The notes under the pieces: model-generated
Database searches by the model: none
Seen by the model: only the letters and a program-made list of their open reading frames with translations
Told to the model about the DNA's origin: nothing
Made by a program: the position numbers and the translations under genes
Shown here: piece by piece, positions 9,078 through 16,983 of the stretch
How the letters are laid out: each line of letters opens with the position of its first letter
How positions within the stretch are numbered: the stretch's first letter is position 1
Assembly (NCBI GenBank): GCA_963702935.1
Contig: OY969772.1
Span: forward strand, 2,356,001 to 2,420,000
From: DAOTWA01 sp963702935
GTDB lineage: Bacteria; Chloroflexota; Anaerolineae; Anaerolineales; Anaerolineaceae
Length of the DNA: 64,000 nucleotides
Direction of reading: 5' to 3'

Positions 9078-10498
9078 ATTCTGCGAAGACCCTCTTTGAC
9101 AAAATCTGGGATAACCACGTCGTCACGCAGGAAGCGGGTGCGCCTGCCGTGTTGTACATCGATCTACACCTGGTTCACGAGGTGACTTCCCCTCAGGCTT
9201 TCGCCGGCCTGCGGGAGCGCGGCCTGAAAGTGCGCCGCCCGGATCGCACGGTAGGCACCATCGACCACGGCGTGCCCACCCGCACTGCGGATGGCACTTC
9301 CGCCGGGCGCATGGCCTTCGCGGACGAGATGAGCGCCAAGCAGATCCACCAGATGGAGGAGAACTGCCGCGATTTCGGCCTGCGTTTGTTCGGGTTGGAG
9401 GATCCCAATCAGGGCATCGTGCACATCATCGGGCCGGAGCTGGGCCTGACCCAGCCGGGCAAGACCATCGTGTGTGGCGACAGCCACACGGCCACCCACG
9501 GAGCCTTGGGAGCCCTGGCCTTTGGCGTGGGCACCAGCGAAGTGCAGCACGTGCTCGCCACGCAATGCCTGCTGCAGCGCCGCCCGAAGACCTTCCAGGT
9601 GCGCCTGGACGGCCGGCTGCGCCCGGGAGTGACCGCCAAGGACATCATCCTGGCGCTGATCCACGAGATCGGCGTGGGCGGCGGCACCGGGCACGTGCTG
9701 GAGTACAGCGGCGAGGCCATCCGCGCCCTGAATATGGAAGAGCGCATGACCATCTGCAACATGTCTATCGAGGCCGGGGCGCGGGCCGGGATGGTAGCCC
9801 CCGACGACGTGACCTTCGAATACCTGGCCGGGCGGCCGTTTGCGCCCCAGGGAGCCGAGTGGGAACGCAGCCTGGCCGAATGGCGGCAGCTTCCCAGCGA
9901 CGAGGGCGCCGCTTACGATCGCCAGGTCACCCTGGACGCTTCCAGCCTGGAGCCGATGATTACCTTTGGCACCAATCCCGGCATGGGCATGCCCATCAGC
10001 GGGCGCGTGCCCCGTCCGGAGGAGATCGGGGACGCCAGCCAGCGGGCCGCATTGGAGAAAGCCCTGGGCTATATGGGCTTGCAGGCCGGCGCGCCGTTGG
10101 CCGGCCACGCGGTGGACGTGGTCTTCATTGGAAGCTGCACCAACGGGCGCCTGACCGATCTGCGCCAGGCCGCCGGCCTGATGCGCGGTCGCAAGGTGGC
10201 GCCGGGTCTGCGCGTGCTGGTGGTGCCCGGCTCTCACGAAGTCAAGCGCCAGGCCGAAGCCGAAGGCCTGGACCGGGTCTTCAAGGAAGCCGGCGCGGAA
10301 TGGCGCGAGCCGGGCTGCAGCATGTGCATCGCCATGAACGGCGACCAGCTCGAGCCGGGCCAATACGCGGTCAGCACCAGCAATCGCAATTTCGAAGGCC
10401 GCCAGGGCAAGGGGGGCCGGACTCTGCTGGCCAGCCCGCTGACTGCCGCCGCCGCCGCCGTGACCGGGCAGGTCAGCGACCCGCGCACGTTGCTATAG
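9074..10498 (+). CDS. leuC: 3-isopropylmalate dehydratase large subunit
   Basis: With LeuD this aconitase-family enzyme converts 2- to 3-isopropylmalate; in organisms using CimA the pair also acts on citramalate. The frame is intact at 474 residues. The Fe-S cysteines are in VFIGSCTNGRLTDL and GCSMCIAMNGD, and the early motif TIDHGVPT and CGDSHTATHGALGALAFGVG are typical. The start overlaps the stop of the preceding 63-residue ORF. A dispersed repeat separates it from leuD. Confidence 0.97.
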   Translation: MNSAKTLFDKIWDNHVVTQEAGAPAVLYIDLHLVHEVTSPQAFAGLRERGLKVRRPDRTVGTIDHGVPTRTADGTSAGRMAFADEMSAKQIHQMEENCRDFGLRLFGLEDPNQGIVHIIGPELGLTQPGKTIVCGDSHTATHGALGALAFGVGTSEVQHVLATQCLLQRRPKTFQVRLDGRLRPGVTAKDIILALIHEIGVGGGTGHVLEYSGEAIRALNMEERMTICNMSIEAGARAGMVAPDDVTFEYLAGRPFAPQGAEWERSLAEWRQLPSDEGAAYDRQVTLDASSLEPMITFGTNPGMGMPISGRVPRPEEIGDASQRAALEKALGYMGLQAGAPLAGHAVDVVFIGSCTNGRLTDLRQAAGLMRGRKVAPGLRVLVVPGSHEVKRQAEAEGLDRVFKEAGAEWREPGCSMCIAMNGDQLEPGQYAVSTSNRNFEGRQGKGGRTLLASPLTAAAAAVTGQVSDPRTLL

Positions 10499-10520
10499 TA
10501 ATTTATATGAAGGGAGTTCT

Positions 10521-10588
10521 CACCACAGAGACACAGAGAAAACCTTTATGAATAAACTCTGTGCCGTAGGTCTGTGCCTCCGTGGTGA
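10521..10588. repeat. Dispersed CACAGAG palindrome
   Basis: CACCACAGAGACACAGAG (10521-10538) and TCTGTGCCTCCGTGGTGA (10571-10588) form a long near-perfect stem. It lies between leuC and leuD inside the operon, so transcripts should carry the hairpin. Confidence 0.85.
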
Positions 10589-10605
10589 ACAACGGGAATC
10601 ATTCT

Positions 10606-11206
10606 ATGGATCTGTTTACCACGCTAACTTCTCGAACGGTCGTGCTGCCGGCCAACGACATCGACACCGACCAGATCATTCCGGCGCGTTTCCTCAAAGT
10701 GACCGATAAGGCCGGGCTGGGCGCTAACCTGTTCGCCGACTGGCGCTACCGCCCGGACGGCAGCCCGAACCCTGATTTTGTCCTGCAATCAGCCCGAGAG
10801 CCAGGGTGCGCAGCTCCTGCTGGCGGGCGACAATTTTGGCTGTGGCTCGTCTCGTGAGCACGCCCCCTGGGCGCTGCTGGGCTTCGGCTTTCACGCGGTG
10901 ATCTCCACGTCCTTCGCCGACATCTTCCGCAACAATTCCCTCAAGAACGGCCTGCTGCCGGTACAGGTCAGCGCCGAGGAGCACCGGGCGCTGCTGGAGC
11001 TGTTCGCCCGCGACCCGCAGGCGCAGTTGACCGTGGACCTGGACGAGCAGGCGTTGGTCCTTCCGGACGGGCGCGCGTTCGGTTTCCCTATCGACGCCTT
11101 CTCCAAGACCTGCCTGCTTAAAGGCGTCGACGAGCTAGGCTATCTGCTGCGGATGGAAGCGAAGATCGCCGCGTATGAGCAAGAACACCTTGCGAAGGTT
11201 TCCTAA
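10606..11206 (+). CDS. leuD: 3-isopropylmalate dehydratase small subunit (one frameshift)
   Basis: LeuD supplies the swivelling domain that completes the LeuCD active site. The N-terminal segment VVLPANDIDTDQIIPARFLK and the core GDNFGCGSSREHAPWALLGFG are characteristic. The frame shifts by +1 near 10779: removing one base gives VLNQPESQGAQLLLAGDNFG, as expected for the family, and 199 residues. ATG 10606 has only a weak GGGA upstream. It is followed after 50 bases by cimA. Confidence 0.93.
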
Positions 11207-11256
11207 ACTTTCCCTGACGGGATGCTGCGCGATCGCACGATTGATAATGGTGGCCT

Positions 11257-12810
11257 ATGATCCAAATCTACGATACTACTTTGCGAGACGGCACGCAGCG
11301 GAAAGACATCTCCCTGTCGTGCAATGATAAATTGAATATTGCCCACCGCCTGGATGAGCTGGGAGTCAGCTATATCGAGGGCGGCTGGCCGGGGTCGAAT
11401 CCGAAGGACGTGGAGTTCTTCCAGAGAGCCCAAAAGGTGCCCTGGAAGAACGCCCGCATCACCGCCTTCGGCGCGACCTGCCAGGCCAACAAACATCCCT
11501 CTGAAGATGCCAACATCCTGGCTTTGCTTGAGTCGGAAACCGGCGTCTGCACCGTCTTCGGCAAGACCTCGATTTTGCACGTGACCGACGTGCTGCGCAC
11601 CACCATGGACAACAACCTGCGCATGATCGAGCAGAGCGTGGCTTACTTGCGCAGCCGGGGCCGGGACGTGATCTACGACGCCGAGCACTTCTTCGACGGC
11701 TACCTGGAAGACCCGGCCTACGCCATCGAGACGCTGAAAGCCGGTGTGCGCGGCGGGGCCGAGCGGGTGGTGCTGTGCGACACGAACGGCGGCACGCTGC
11801 CCTGGCAGGTGAGTGAGATCGTGCGCGCCGTGCGCCAGGCCATCGACGCGCCGCTGGGCATCCACGCGCACAACGACAGCGAGTGCGCCGTGGCCAACAC
11901 GCTCGAAGCCGTGCGGGAGGGCTGCACCCAGGTACAGGGCACCATCAACGGCTACGGCGAGCGCTGTGGAAACGCCAACCTGTGCTCCATCCTGCCCGAC
12001 CTGGAGCTGAAGCTCGGCGTGCAGACCCTGCCGGAGGGCCGCCTGGCCAGGCTGACGGAGCTTTCGCATTACGTGGCCGAGGTGGCCAACCTGTCGCCCG
12101 ACGAGCACCTGGCTTACGTGGGCAAGGCGGCCTTCACCCACAAGGGCGGCGTGCACGTGGCCGCCATGCGCCGCAACCCCCGTTCTTACCAGCACATCGA
12201 CCCGACGCTGGTGGGCAACCGCATGGAAGTGGTGGTCTCGGAGCTTTCCGGGAAGGGCAACCTGCTCAGCAAGGCCGAAGAATACGGCATCGAGATCGAG
12301 CAGGAAGAGCACACCGCCGCGGTGCTGAACGAGATCAAACAGCTCGAGGCGCGCGGCTTCTCCTTCGAAGCGGCTGAGGCTTCGGTCATCATGATGTTCA
12401 AGCGCCAGGAAGAGGAATACGCCCCGCCCTTCGAGCTGATCGATTTCTCCGCCATGGTGGAGCAGCGCCTGGGGCGCGGCCTGTTCGCCGAAGCCACAGT
12501 CAAGGTGCGCGTGGATGGGGAAGTGGTGCACACGGCCGCCGAAGGAAACGGGCCGGTGAATGCCCTGGATATCGCTTTGCGCAAGGCCCTGGCGGGGCGC
12601 TACCCGACCATCCACAACTTCCACCTTTCGGATTACAAGGTGCGCATCCTGAACGGCGGCAGCGGCACCAGCGCCATCACCCGCGTGCTGATCGAGACGC
12701 AAAACGGGAACAAGAGCTGGAATACGGTCGGCGCCAGCACCAACATCATCGAGGCCAGTTGGCAGGCGCTGGTGGACTCGATCGAGTACGGGCTGCTGGT
12801 GGTGTGCTAG
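11257..12810 (+). CDS. cimA: (R)-citramalate synthase
   Basis: CimA condenses pyruvate and acetyl-CoA to citramalate, the threonine-independent entry to isoleucine. The intact 517-residue frame begins IQIYDTTLRDGTQRKDISLS and contains YIEGGWPGSNPKD, the hallmark that separates this group from LeuA, plus the metal-binding GIHAHNDSECAVANTLEA and a C-terminal LeuA-dimer regulatory domain ending near ASWQALVDSIEYG. LeuCD and LeuB next to it can carry citramalate on to 2-oxobutyrate. No ilvA is present in the window. Confidence 0.94.
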   Translation: MIQIYDTTLRDGTQRKDISLSCNDKLNIAHRLDELGVSYIEGGWPGSNPKDVEFFQRAQKVPWKNARITAFGATCQANKHPSEDANILALLESETGVCTVFGKTSILHVTDVLRTTMDNNLRMIEQSVAYLRSRGRDVIYDAEHFFDGYLEDPAYAIETLKAGVRGGAERVVLCDTNGGTLPWQVSEIVRAVRQAIDAPLGIHAHNDSECAVANTLEAVREGCTQVQGTINGYGERCGNANLCSILPDLELKLGVQTLPEGRLARLTELSHYVAEVANLSPDEHLAYVGKAAFTHKGGVHVAAMRRNPRSYQHIDPTLVGNRMEVVVSELSGKGNLLSKAEEYGIEIEQEEHTAAVLNEIKQLEARGFSFEAAEASVIMMFKRQEEEYAPPFELIDFSAMVEQRLGRGLFAEATVKVRVDGEVVHTAAEGNGPVNALDIALRKALAGRYPTIHNFHLSDYKVRILNGGSGTSAITRVLIETQNGNKSWNTVGASTNIIEASWQALVDSIEYGLLVVC

Positions 12811-12828
12811 AGCAAAGAAAGGCCCTAA

Positions 12829-12843
12829 AGGTCTGAAAGACCT
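12829..12843. repeat. Small intergenic hairpin
   Basis: AGGTCT, GAA, AGACCT form a perfect six-base-pair hairpin between cimA and leuB. It has no T run, so it is not a terminator; it may tune mRNA processing. Confidence 0.4.
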
Positions 12844-12882
12844 TCAGGGTCTAAAGTCTAAACTACTTAAAGAGAAGAGATC

Positions 12883-13941
12883 ATGGAAGCAAACATCGTA
12901 TTGGTGCCTGGGGACGGAATCGGCCCGGAGGTAGTGGGGGAGGCCGTGCGCGTCTTGCAGGCTGTGGGGCAAGCTTTTGGCCACCATTTTCATTTCAGCG
13001 AATACCTGATCGGTGGCTGCTCGATCGACCGTTACGGCACGGCTCTCACCTCGGAGGCGTTGGCGGCGTGCAGCTCCGCCGACGCCGTCCTGTTGGGGGC
13101 CGTGGGCGGCCCCAAGTGGGACGACCCCACCGCCGCCGTGCGGCCCGAGCAGGGGTTGCTGGCCCTGCGCAAGGGGCTGGGGGTGTTCGCCAACCTGCGC
13201 CCGGTCAAGGTTTACCCGCGCCTGGTCGGCGCATCGCCGTTGCGCCCCGAAAAACTGGCCGGGGTGGATCTGATGGTGGTGCGCGAGCTGACCGGCGGGC
13301 TGTATTTTGGCCAGCCGAAGGGCCGCCAGCAGGTGGGCGAGCACGTGCGCGCGGTGGACACCCTGGAATACCAGGATTTCGAGATCCGCCGCATCGTCGA
13401 GATGGCCTTCCAACTGGCCCGCCAGCGCCGCAAGAAGGTGACCTCGGTGGACAAGGCCAACGTGCTGGAGTCCTCGCGCCTGTGGCGCCAGATCGCCACG
13501 GAGGTGGGCAAGGACTACCCGGACGTGGCCCTGGAGCATACGCTGGTCGATACGGCGGCCATGCGGTTGGTCTCCAACCCGGCCGGCTTCGACGTGCTGG
13601 TGACCGAGAACATGTTTGGCGACATCCTCACCGACGAGGCGGCCGTGCTTTCGGGGTCGATGGGGCTGCTGCCCTCGGCCTCGCTGGGCAGCGGCGGGCC
13701 GGGACTGTACGAGCCGATCCACGGCTCGGCCCCCGACATCGCCGGGAAGGGCATCGCCAACCCGATGGGCACGGTGCTCAGCGCGGCCTTTTTGCTGCGC
13801 TATTCGTTGAAATTGGAGCGGGAAGCCGACGCGCTGCAGGCCGCCGTGGAGAAGACGATCGCAGCGGGCCGGCTGACGCCTGACCTGGGCGGCTCCGCCT
13901 CCACGCGCGAGGTGGCCGACGCAATCATTGCCAATTTATAA
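12883..13941 (+). CDS. leuB: 3-isopropylmalate dehydrogenase
   Basis: LeuB oxidises and decarboxylates 3-isopropylmalate using NAD+ and can also act on 3-methylmalate from the citramalate route. The intact 352-residue protein shows VLVPGDGIGPEVV near the start, the VRELTGGLYFG loop, the TSVDKANVLESSRLWR segment with the catalytic Lys, and the metal and NAD region MFGDILTDEAAVL and GSAPDIAGKGIANPMG. ATG 12883 follows AGAGAAGAGATC. The ilvE start is 14 bases downstream. Confidence 0.97.
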   Translation: MEANIVLVPGDGIGPEVVGEAVRVLQAVGQAFGHHFHFSEYLIGGCSIDRYGTALTSEALAACSSADAVLLGAVGGPKWDDPTAAVRPEQGLLALRKGLGVFANLRPVKVYPRLVGASPLRPEKLAGVDLMVVRELTGGLYFGQPKGRQQVGEHVRAVDTLEYQDFEIRRIVEMAFQLARQRRKKVTSVDKANVLESSRLWRQIATEVGKDYPDVALEHTLVDTAAMRLVSNPAGFDVLVTENMFGDILTDEAAVLSGSMGLLPSASLGSGGPGLYEPIHGSAPDIAGKGIANPMGTVLSAAFLLRYSLKLEREADALQAAVEKTIAAGRLTPDLGGSASTREVADAIIANL

Positions 13942-13954
13942 GGAGAAATAGAAA

Positions 13955-14878
13955 ATGGGTATCGAATCGAAATTCATCTGGATGGATGGCGAGCTGGTCG
14001 AATACGAGAAAGCAACCGTCCCGTTCTTGAACACGGCCCTGCACTACGGTCTGGGCGTTTTCGAGGGCATTCGCTGTTACAGCACGGAGCGCGGCCCGGC
14101 CGTGTTCCGCCTGACCGAGCACATGACGCGCCTGGTCAATTCGGCCAAGATCCTGGGCTTCCGCGAGCTGCCCTATACCGTCGAGGAGCTGTGCGCGGCC
14201 ACCAAGGAAACCATCCGCGCCAACGGCTTCCCGGCTTGTTACATCCGCCCGCTGATCTATCATAGCAGCCCCAACCCCGACCTGAACCTGGACTCCGGGT
14301 TCGCCAAGGTGGGGCTGGCCGTGTGGGAATGGGGAGCTTACCTGGGCGACGAAGCCGCGGAAAAGGGCGTGCGGGCGAATATTTCTTCCTTCACGCGCCT
14401 GCACCCCAACATCATGATGACCAAGGCCAAGGTCACCGGCAATTACGCCAACAGCGTGCTGGCCAAGACCGAATCGATGCGCCTGGGCTTCGACGAAGCC
14501 ATCTTGCTGGATCCGCAGGGCTACGTGGCCGAGTGCAGCGGGGAGAACCTGTTCCTGGTGCGCAATGGGGTGGTCTACACGCCGCAGGCGTCGGCCGTCC
14601 TGGAAGGCATCACGCGCGACGCGCTGATGCAACTGGCCGGCGACCTGGGGTACGCGGTGAAGGAGATGCAGGTCAGCCGCGACCAGCTCTACATCGCCGA
14701 CGAAGTCCTGTTCTGTGGGACGGCAGCCGAGGTGGTGGCCGTGACCGAGGTCGACTTCCGCAAGATCGGCTGCGGCAAGATGGGCCCGGTCACCCGCCAG
14801 TTGCAGCAGGCTTTCCACGCCATGGTCACCGGCAAGCATCCTCGCTCGGCCGCCTGGCTGACGTACGTGAACGATTGA
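13955..14878 (+). CDS. ilvE: Branched-chain amino acid aminotransferase
   Basis: This class IV PLP enzyme performs the final transamination to Val, Leu and Ile. The 307-residue frame is intact. The PLP lysine lies in TKAKVTGNYANSVLAKTES, and DEAILLDPQGYVAECSGENL is the usual substrate-cofactor region. The N-terminal FEGIRCY segment is typical. AGGAGA precedes ATG 13955. It ends the operon; a dispersed palindrome follows and the next gene lies on the other strand. Confidence 0.96.
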   Translation: MGIESKFIWMDGELVEYEKATVPFLNTALHYGLGVFEGIRCYSTERGPAVFRLTEHMTRLVNSAKILGFRELPYTVEELCAATKETIRANGFPACYIRPLIYHSSPNPDLNLDSGFAKVGLAVWEWGAYLGDEAAEKGVRANISSFTRLHPNIMMTKAKVTGNYANSVLAKTESMRLGFDEAILLDPQGYVAECSGENLFLVRNGVVYTPQASAVLEGITRDALMQLAGDLGYAVKEMQVSRDQLYIADEVLFCGTAAEVVAVTEVDFRKIGCGKMGPVTRQLQQAFHAMVTGKHPRSAAWLTYVND

Positions 14879-14891
14879 GATCGGAATTTTT

Positions 14892-14985
14892 CTACCACGA
14901 AGGGCACAAAGTACACCAAGAAGGAAAGATCTTAAAACAAAAGCCACAAAAAACTTGGTGTCCTTGGTGTTCTTCGTGGTTTAAG
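14892..14985. repeat. Dispersed CACAAAG palindrome
   Basis: CTACCACGAAGGGCACAAAG followed by TACACCAAG (14892-14920) is complementary to CTTGGTGTCCTTGGTGTTC and TTCGTGGT (14954-14980). The loop is AT-rich. It lies between the convergent ilvE and HD-domain genes and could act as a weak bidirectional terminator, though no T run is seen. Confidence 0.85.
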
Positions 14986-15055
14986 GCTTTATCCTGATTC
15001 TAAATTCATGTTATGAAGGGTGTTGACTTCGCACTTGCGTTGATTGAACAAAGGC

Positions 15056-15856
15056 TCAACTGATCTCGAATTCCTGGATCAGCTTCTTTTCGCTCTCGCG
15101 CTCAATGATGGCGTTTACCTTGATGTATTTCTCGATACCGGAGCCGACCAGCTTGCTCTTCAAGAGCTCGTCCACCTGGAAAAGCCCGGCGGAGTTGTTC
15201 ATGTGAATGTTGATCTGGATGGGCTTTTCGGCGCCCTCCAGGATCTCCACGTTATCGATGGCGGCGGCGGAGATGGAGTAGATGTCCACATTGCCGGCCT
15301 GGTAGGGGATGCGCGAACGGCCTTCGCTCATGTCCAGCGCATCGGCCACGCGCACGATGCCGGCCTCGACCGTGTGGGGCTTCCCGCCGCTGCGGTGGGA
15401 AATGATGGCGTGCAGCACCTCCGAAGAGACGATAGTCCTTTCTTCAACCGGCAGAAATTCCAGCACCTTGTGGAGCAGGTTGTTGGCCAGGAACAGGCTG
15501 AACTCCTCGTGGCCTTCGCGGCTGATGGACATGCCCAGGTCGTGGAACAGGCTGGCCAGGAGCACGACCAGCTCGGCGTGCTTCTGCGAAAGGTCGAAGT
15601 ATTGGGCGATGGACATCTCCACGCCGTTCTTCAGCAGGATGCGCGTCAATCGCAGGGCGATATTGGCGACGATCTGTACGTGCACGGGGCCGTGGTCGCT
15701 CATCCCCAGGCGGTCGATGGCGTTGACGTTGATCACCTTCCACAGGGTCTTGATCTCGACGTCGTTGTTGATAGCCTCCAACGCCTTTTCCAGGAGCTCG
15801 TTGCCGGCGGCCGGCACGTAAATGTTTTTGGGTTGAGGGTTCTTTTTAGGTTGCAT
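15056..15856 (-). CDS. HD-domain phosphohydrolase-like protein
   Basis: This 266-residue protein has the HD-superfamily metal motifs: H in SDHGPVHVQIVANIALR, the HD pair in LASLFHDLGMSISREGHEE, a later histidine in HAIISHRSGG and D in RVADALDMSEGR. HD proteins hydrolyse phosphoesters of nucleotides or nucleic acids; the substrate is unknown. Start at 15856 is chosen because AAAGGAT precedes it, while the upstream ATG at 15880 overlaps a TATAAT (15884-15879, minus strand) and would lie inside the promoter. The last 80 residues form a separate alpha/beta domain I do not recognise. Confidence 0.8.
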   Translation of the reverse strand: MQPKKNPQPKNIYVPAAGNELLEKALEAINNDVEIKTLWKVINVNAIDRLGMSDHGPVHVQIVANIALRLTRILLKNGVEMSIAQYFDLSQKHAELVVLLASLFHDLGMSISREGHEEFSLFLANNLLHKVLEFLPVEERTIVSSEVLHAIISHRSGGKPHTVEAGIVRVADALDMSEGRSRIPYQAGNVDIYSISAAAIDNVEILEGAEKPIQINIHMNNSAGLFQVDELLKSKLVGSGIEKYIKVNAIIERESEKKLIQEFEIS

Positions 15857-15923
15857 ATTTATCCTTTTAATAATTTCCATTATAGCGTGATCTCAGGATG
15901 AGCGCATCTGTAGAGAGGAAGAA

Positions 15924-15987
15924 TTCACCACAGAGGCACAGAGTTTTTTATTGAGGTTCTCTCTGTAACCTCTGTGCCTCGGTGGTT
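15924..15987. repeat. Dispersed CACAGAG palindrome
   Basis: TTCACCACAGAGGCACAGAG (15924-15943) pairs with CCTCTGTGCCTCGGTGGTT (15969-15987) around a T-rich loop. It stands in tandem with the next copy. Confidence 0.88.
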
Positions 15988-16010
15988 GGGCGGATCTTTG
16001 GCCGGGGAGA

Positions 16011-16085
16011 ATCCACTGCAAAGATACAGAGTCCGCGGAGTTTTTATACAGAATTTCTCTGTGATCTCTGTGCCTCTGTGGTGAG
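16011..16085. repeat. Dispersed CACAGAG palindrome, tandem copy
   Basis: ATCCACTGCAAAGATACAGAG and a downstream CTCTGTGCCTCTGTGGTGAG form imperfect arms around 16011-16085. With the preceding copy it fills the 300-base gap between the HD gene and groES, which otherwise holds only the groES terminator. Confidence 0.8.
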
Positions 16086-16120
16086 GCTGTTTTAATTGCG
16101 CCAGGACACGACCGGCAAAT

Positions 16121-16164
16121 AAAAACAGCCTTGAGCGAAGGGTCCCTGGCTCAAGGCTGTTTTT
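16121..16164 (-). terminator. Terminator of the glutaredoxin-groES unit
   Basis: AAAAACAGCCTTGAGC (16121-16136) and GCTCAAGGCTGTTTTT (16149-16164) are perfectly complementary over 16 bases with a 12-base loop. Read on the minus strand it follows the groES stop by 15 bases and ends in a T run. The A run on the other side makes it potentially bidirectional. Confidence 0.92.
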
Positions 16165-16178
16165 CCGGCGGCCCGGCT

Positions 16179-16454
16179 TCAATTCTTCAGGCGGGCCAGG
16201 ATATCGCTGCATTCCATCAGCAGATATTCCTCACCGTCCACTTTGAACTCGGTGCCGGTGTACTTGGCGAAGAGCACCTTGTCGTCCACCTTCAGCTTGA
16301 TCTCCTCGTCGTCGCCCACGGCCACCACCAGGCCGGTTTGCGGCTTTTCTTTGGCAGTCTCAGGCAGGTACAGCCCTGAAGAGGTTTTCTCCCCTTGTTC
16401 CAGGGGCTTGACCAGAACGCGCGCGCCTAGCGGCTCGATGTTGACGTTGCTCAT
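16179..16454 (-). CDS. groES: Co-chaperonin GroES (solitary)
   Basis: GroES caps the GroEL folding chamber. The 91-residue sequence has the usual start NIEPLGARVLVKPLEQGEKT, the mobile loop TSSGLYLPETAKEKPQTG (about 24-41) and the ending GEEYLLMECSDILARL. No groEL is next to it: the neighbours are a glutaredoxin upstream and a terminator downstream. A second groES with groEL elsewhere in the genome is likely but cannot be seen. It follows the glutaredoxin gene by 21 bases and is probably cotranscribed with it. Confidence 0.93.
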   Translation of the reverse strand: MSNVNIEPLGARVLVKPLEQGEKTSSGLYLPETAKEKPQTGLVVAVGDDEEIKLKVDDKVLFAKYTGTEFKVDGEEYLLMECSDILARLKN

Positions 16455-16475
16455 GTTTATTTACCCTCCGAAGAA

Positions 16476-16730
16476 TTAAAGTCTCAAATATTTATCGATT
16501 TTAGGGCGGTCGAAGCCCACCACGATCTTCCCGCCGATGTCGATCACCGGCACTCCCATTTGCCCGGAACGGCGCTGCATGTCTCGGGCGGCAGCCGCGT
16601 CGCGGCTCACATCCACTTCCTTGAAACGGACACCTTTCTCGCGGAAATAGCGCTTGGCGGCGTTGCAATAAGTGCAGGTGGGCGTGGTGAACACGATGAC
16701 GCGTGGCTGCGGTTTTGAAGCTTCAGGCAT
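16476..16730 (-). CDS. Glutaredoxin-like thiol-disulfide protein
   Basis: An 84-residue protein with a thioredoxin fold. The redox motif CTYC is at residues 19-22 in VFTTPTCTYCNAAKRYFREKG, and the cis-proline loop GVPVIDIGGKIVVGFD is in the second half. The pattern matches the small NrdH/YruB-type glutaredoxins, which reduce disulfides using thioredoxin reductase or glutathione-like thiols. GGAGG lies nine bases upstream of the start. Cotranscription with groES suggests a role in redox or heat stress. Confidence 0.88.
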   Translation of the reverse strand: MPEASKPQPRVIVFTTPTCTYCNAAKRYFREKGVRFKEVDVSRDAAAARDMQRRSGQMGVPVIDIGGKIVVGFDRPKIDKYLRL

Positions 16731-16860
16731 GAAAGATAACCTCCGATTGAAGATATGCTTCTCAGCTTGGGCTTTTGGAAATCTAATTTTTAGATGCCGG
16801 AGGCGGTTGAAAGTTGCATTTATTCAATCACCCAGGTTGCTACCTTCCACAGCAACCGCT

Positions 16861-16952
16861 GTCATGCTGAACGAAGTGAAGCATCCCGTTGCTGGCCTGG
16901 AACCTGGTCTTCATTGCAACGGGATGCTGCGCGATCCCTTCGGTCAGCATGA
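16861..16952. repeat. Long imperfect inverted repeat (TCATGCTGAACGAAG type)
   Basis: GTCATGCTGAACGAAGTGAA followed by GCATCCCGTTGC (16861-16892) is mirrored by GCAACGGGATGC and a diverged CTTCGGTCAGCATGA ending near 16952. The loop is about 25 bases. It lies between the glutaredoxin promoter region and the convergent end of the adenine deaminase gene. It is a second dispersed-repeat type, unlike the CACAGAG family. A GGGATGCTGCGCGATC fragment of it also occurs at 11220. Confidence 0.8.
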
Positions 16953-16983
16953 TAGGGTAGGGTGACTTGGGATAATTCTTCAG

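Noticed and set aside
9164..10363. 399-codon minus-strand frame opposite leuC
   Set aside because: Antisense shadow of an intact leuC in GC-rich DNA; no ribosome site or family motif.
15924..16085. Possible short CRISPR array from the tandem CACAGAG palindromes
   Set aside because: Only two imperfect copies in tandem, no unique spacers of constant length and no cas genes.
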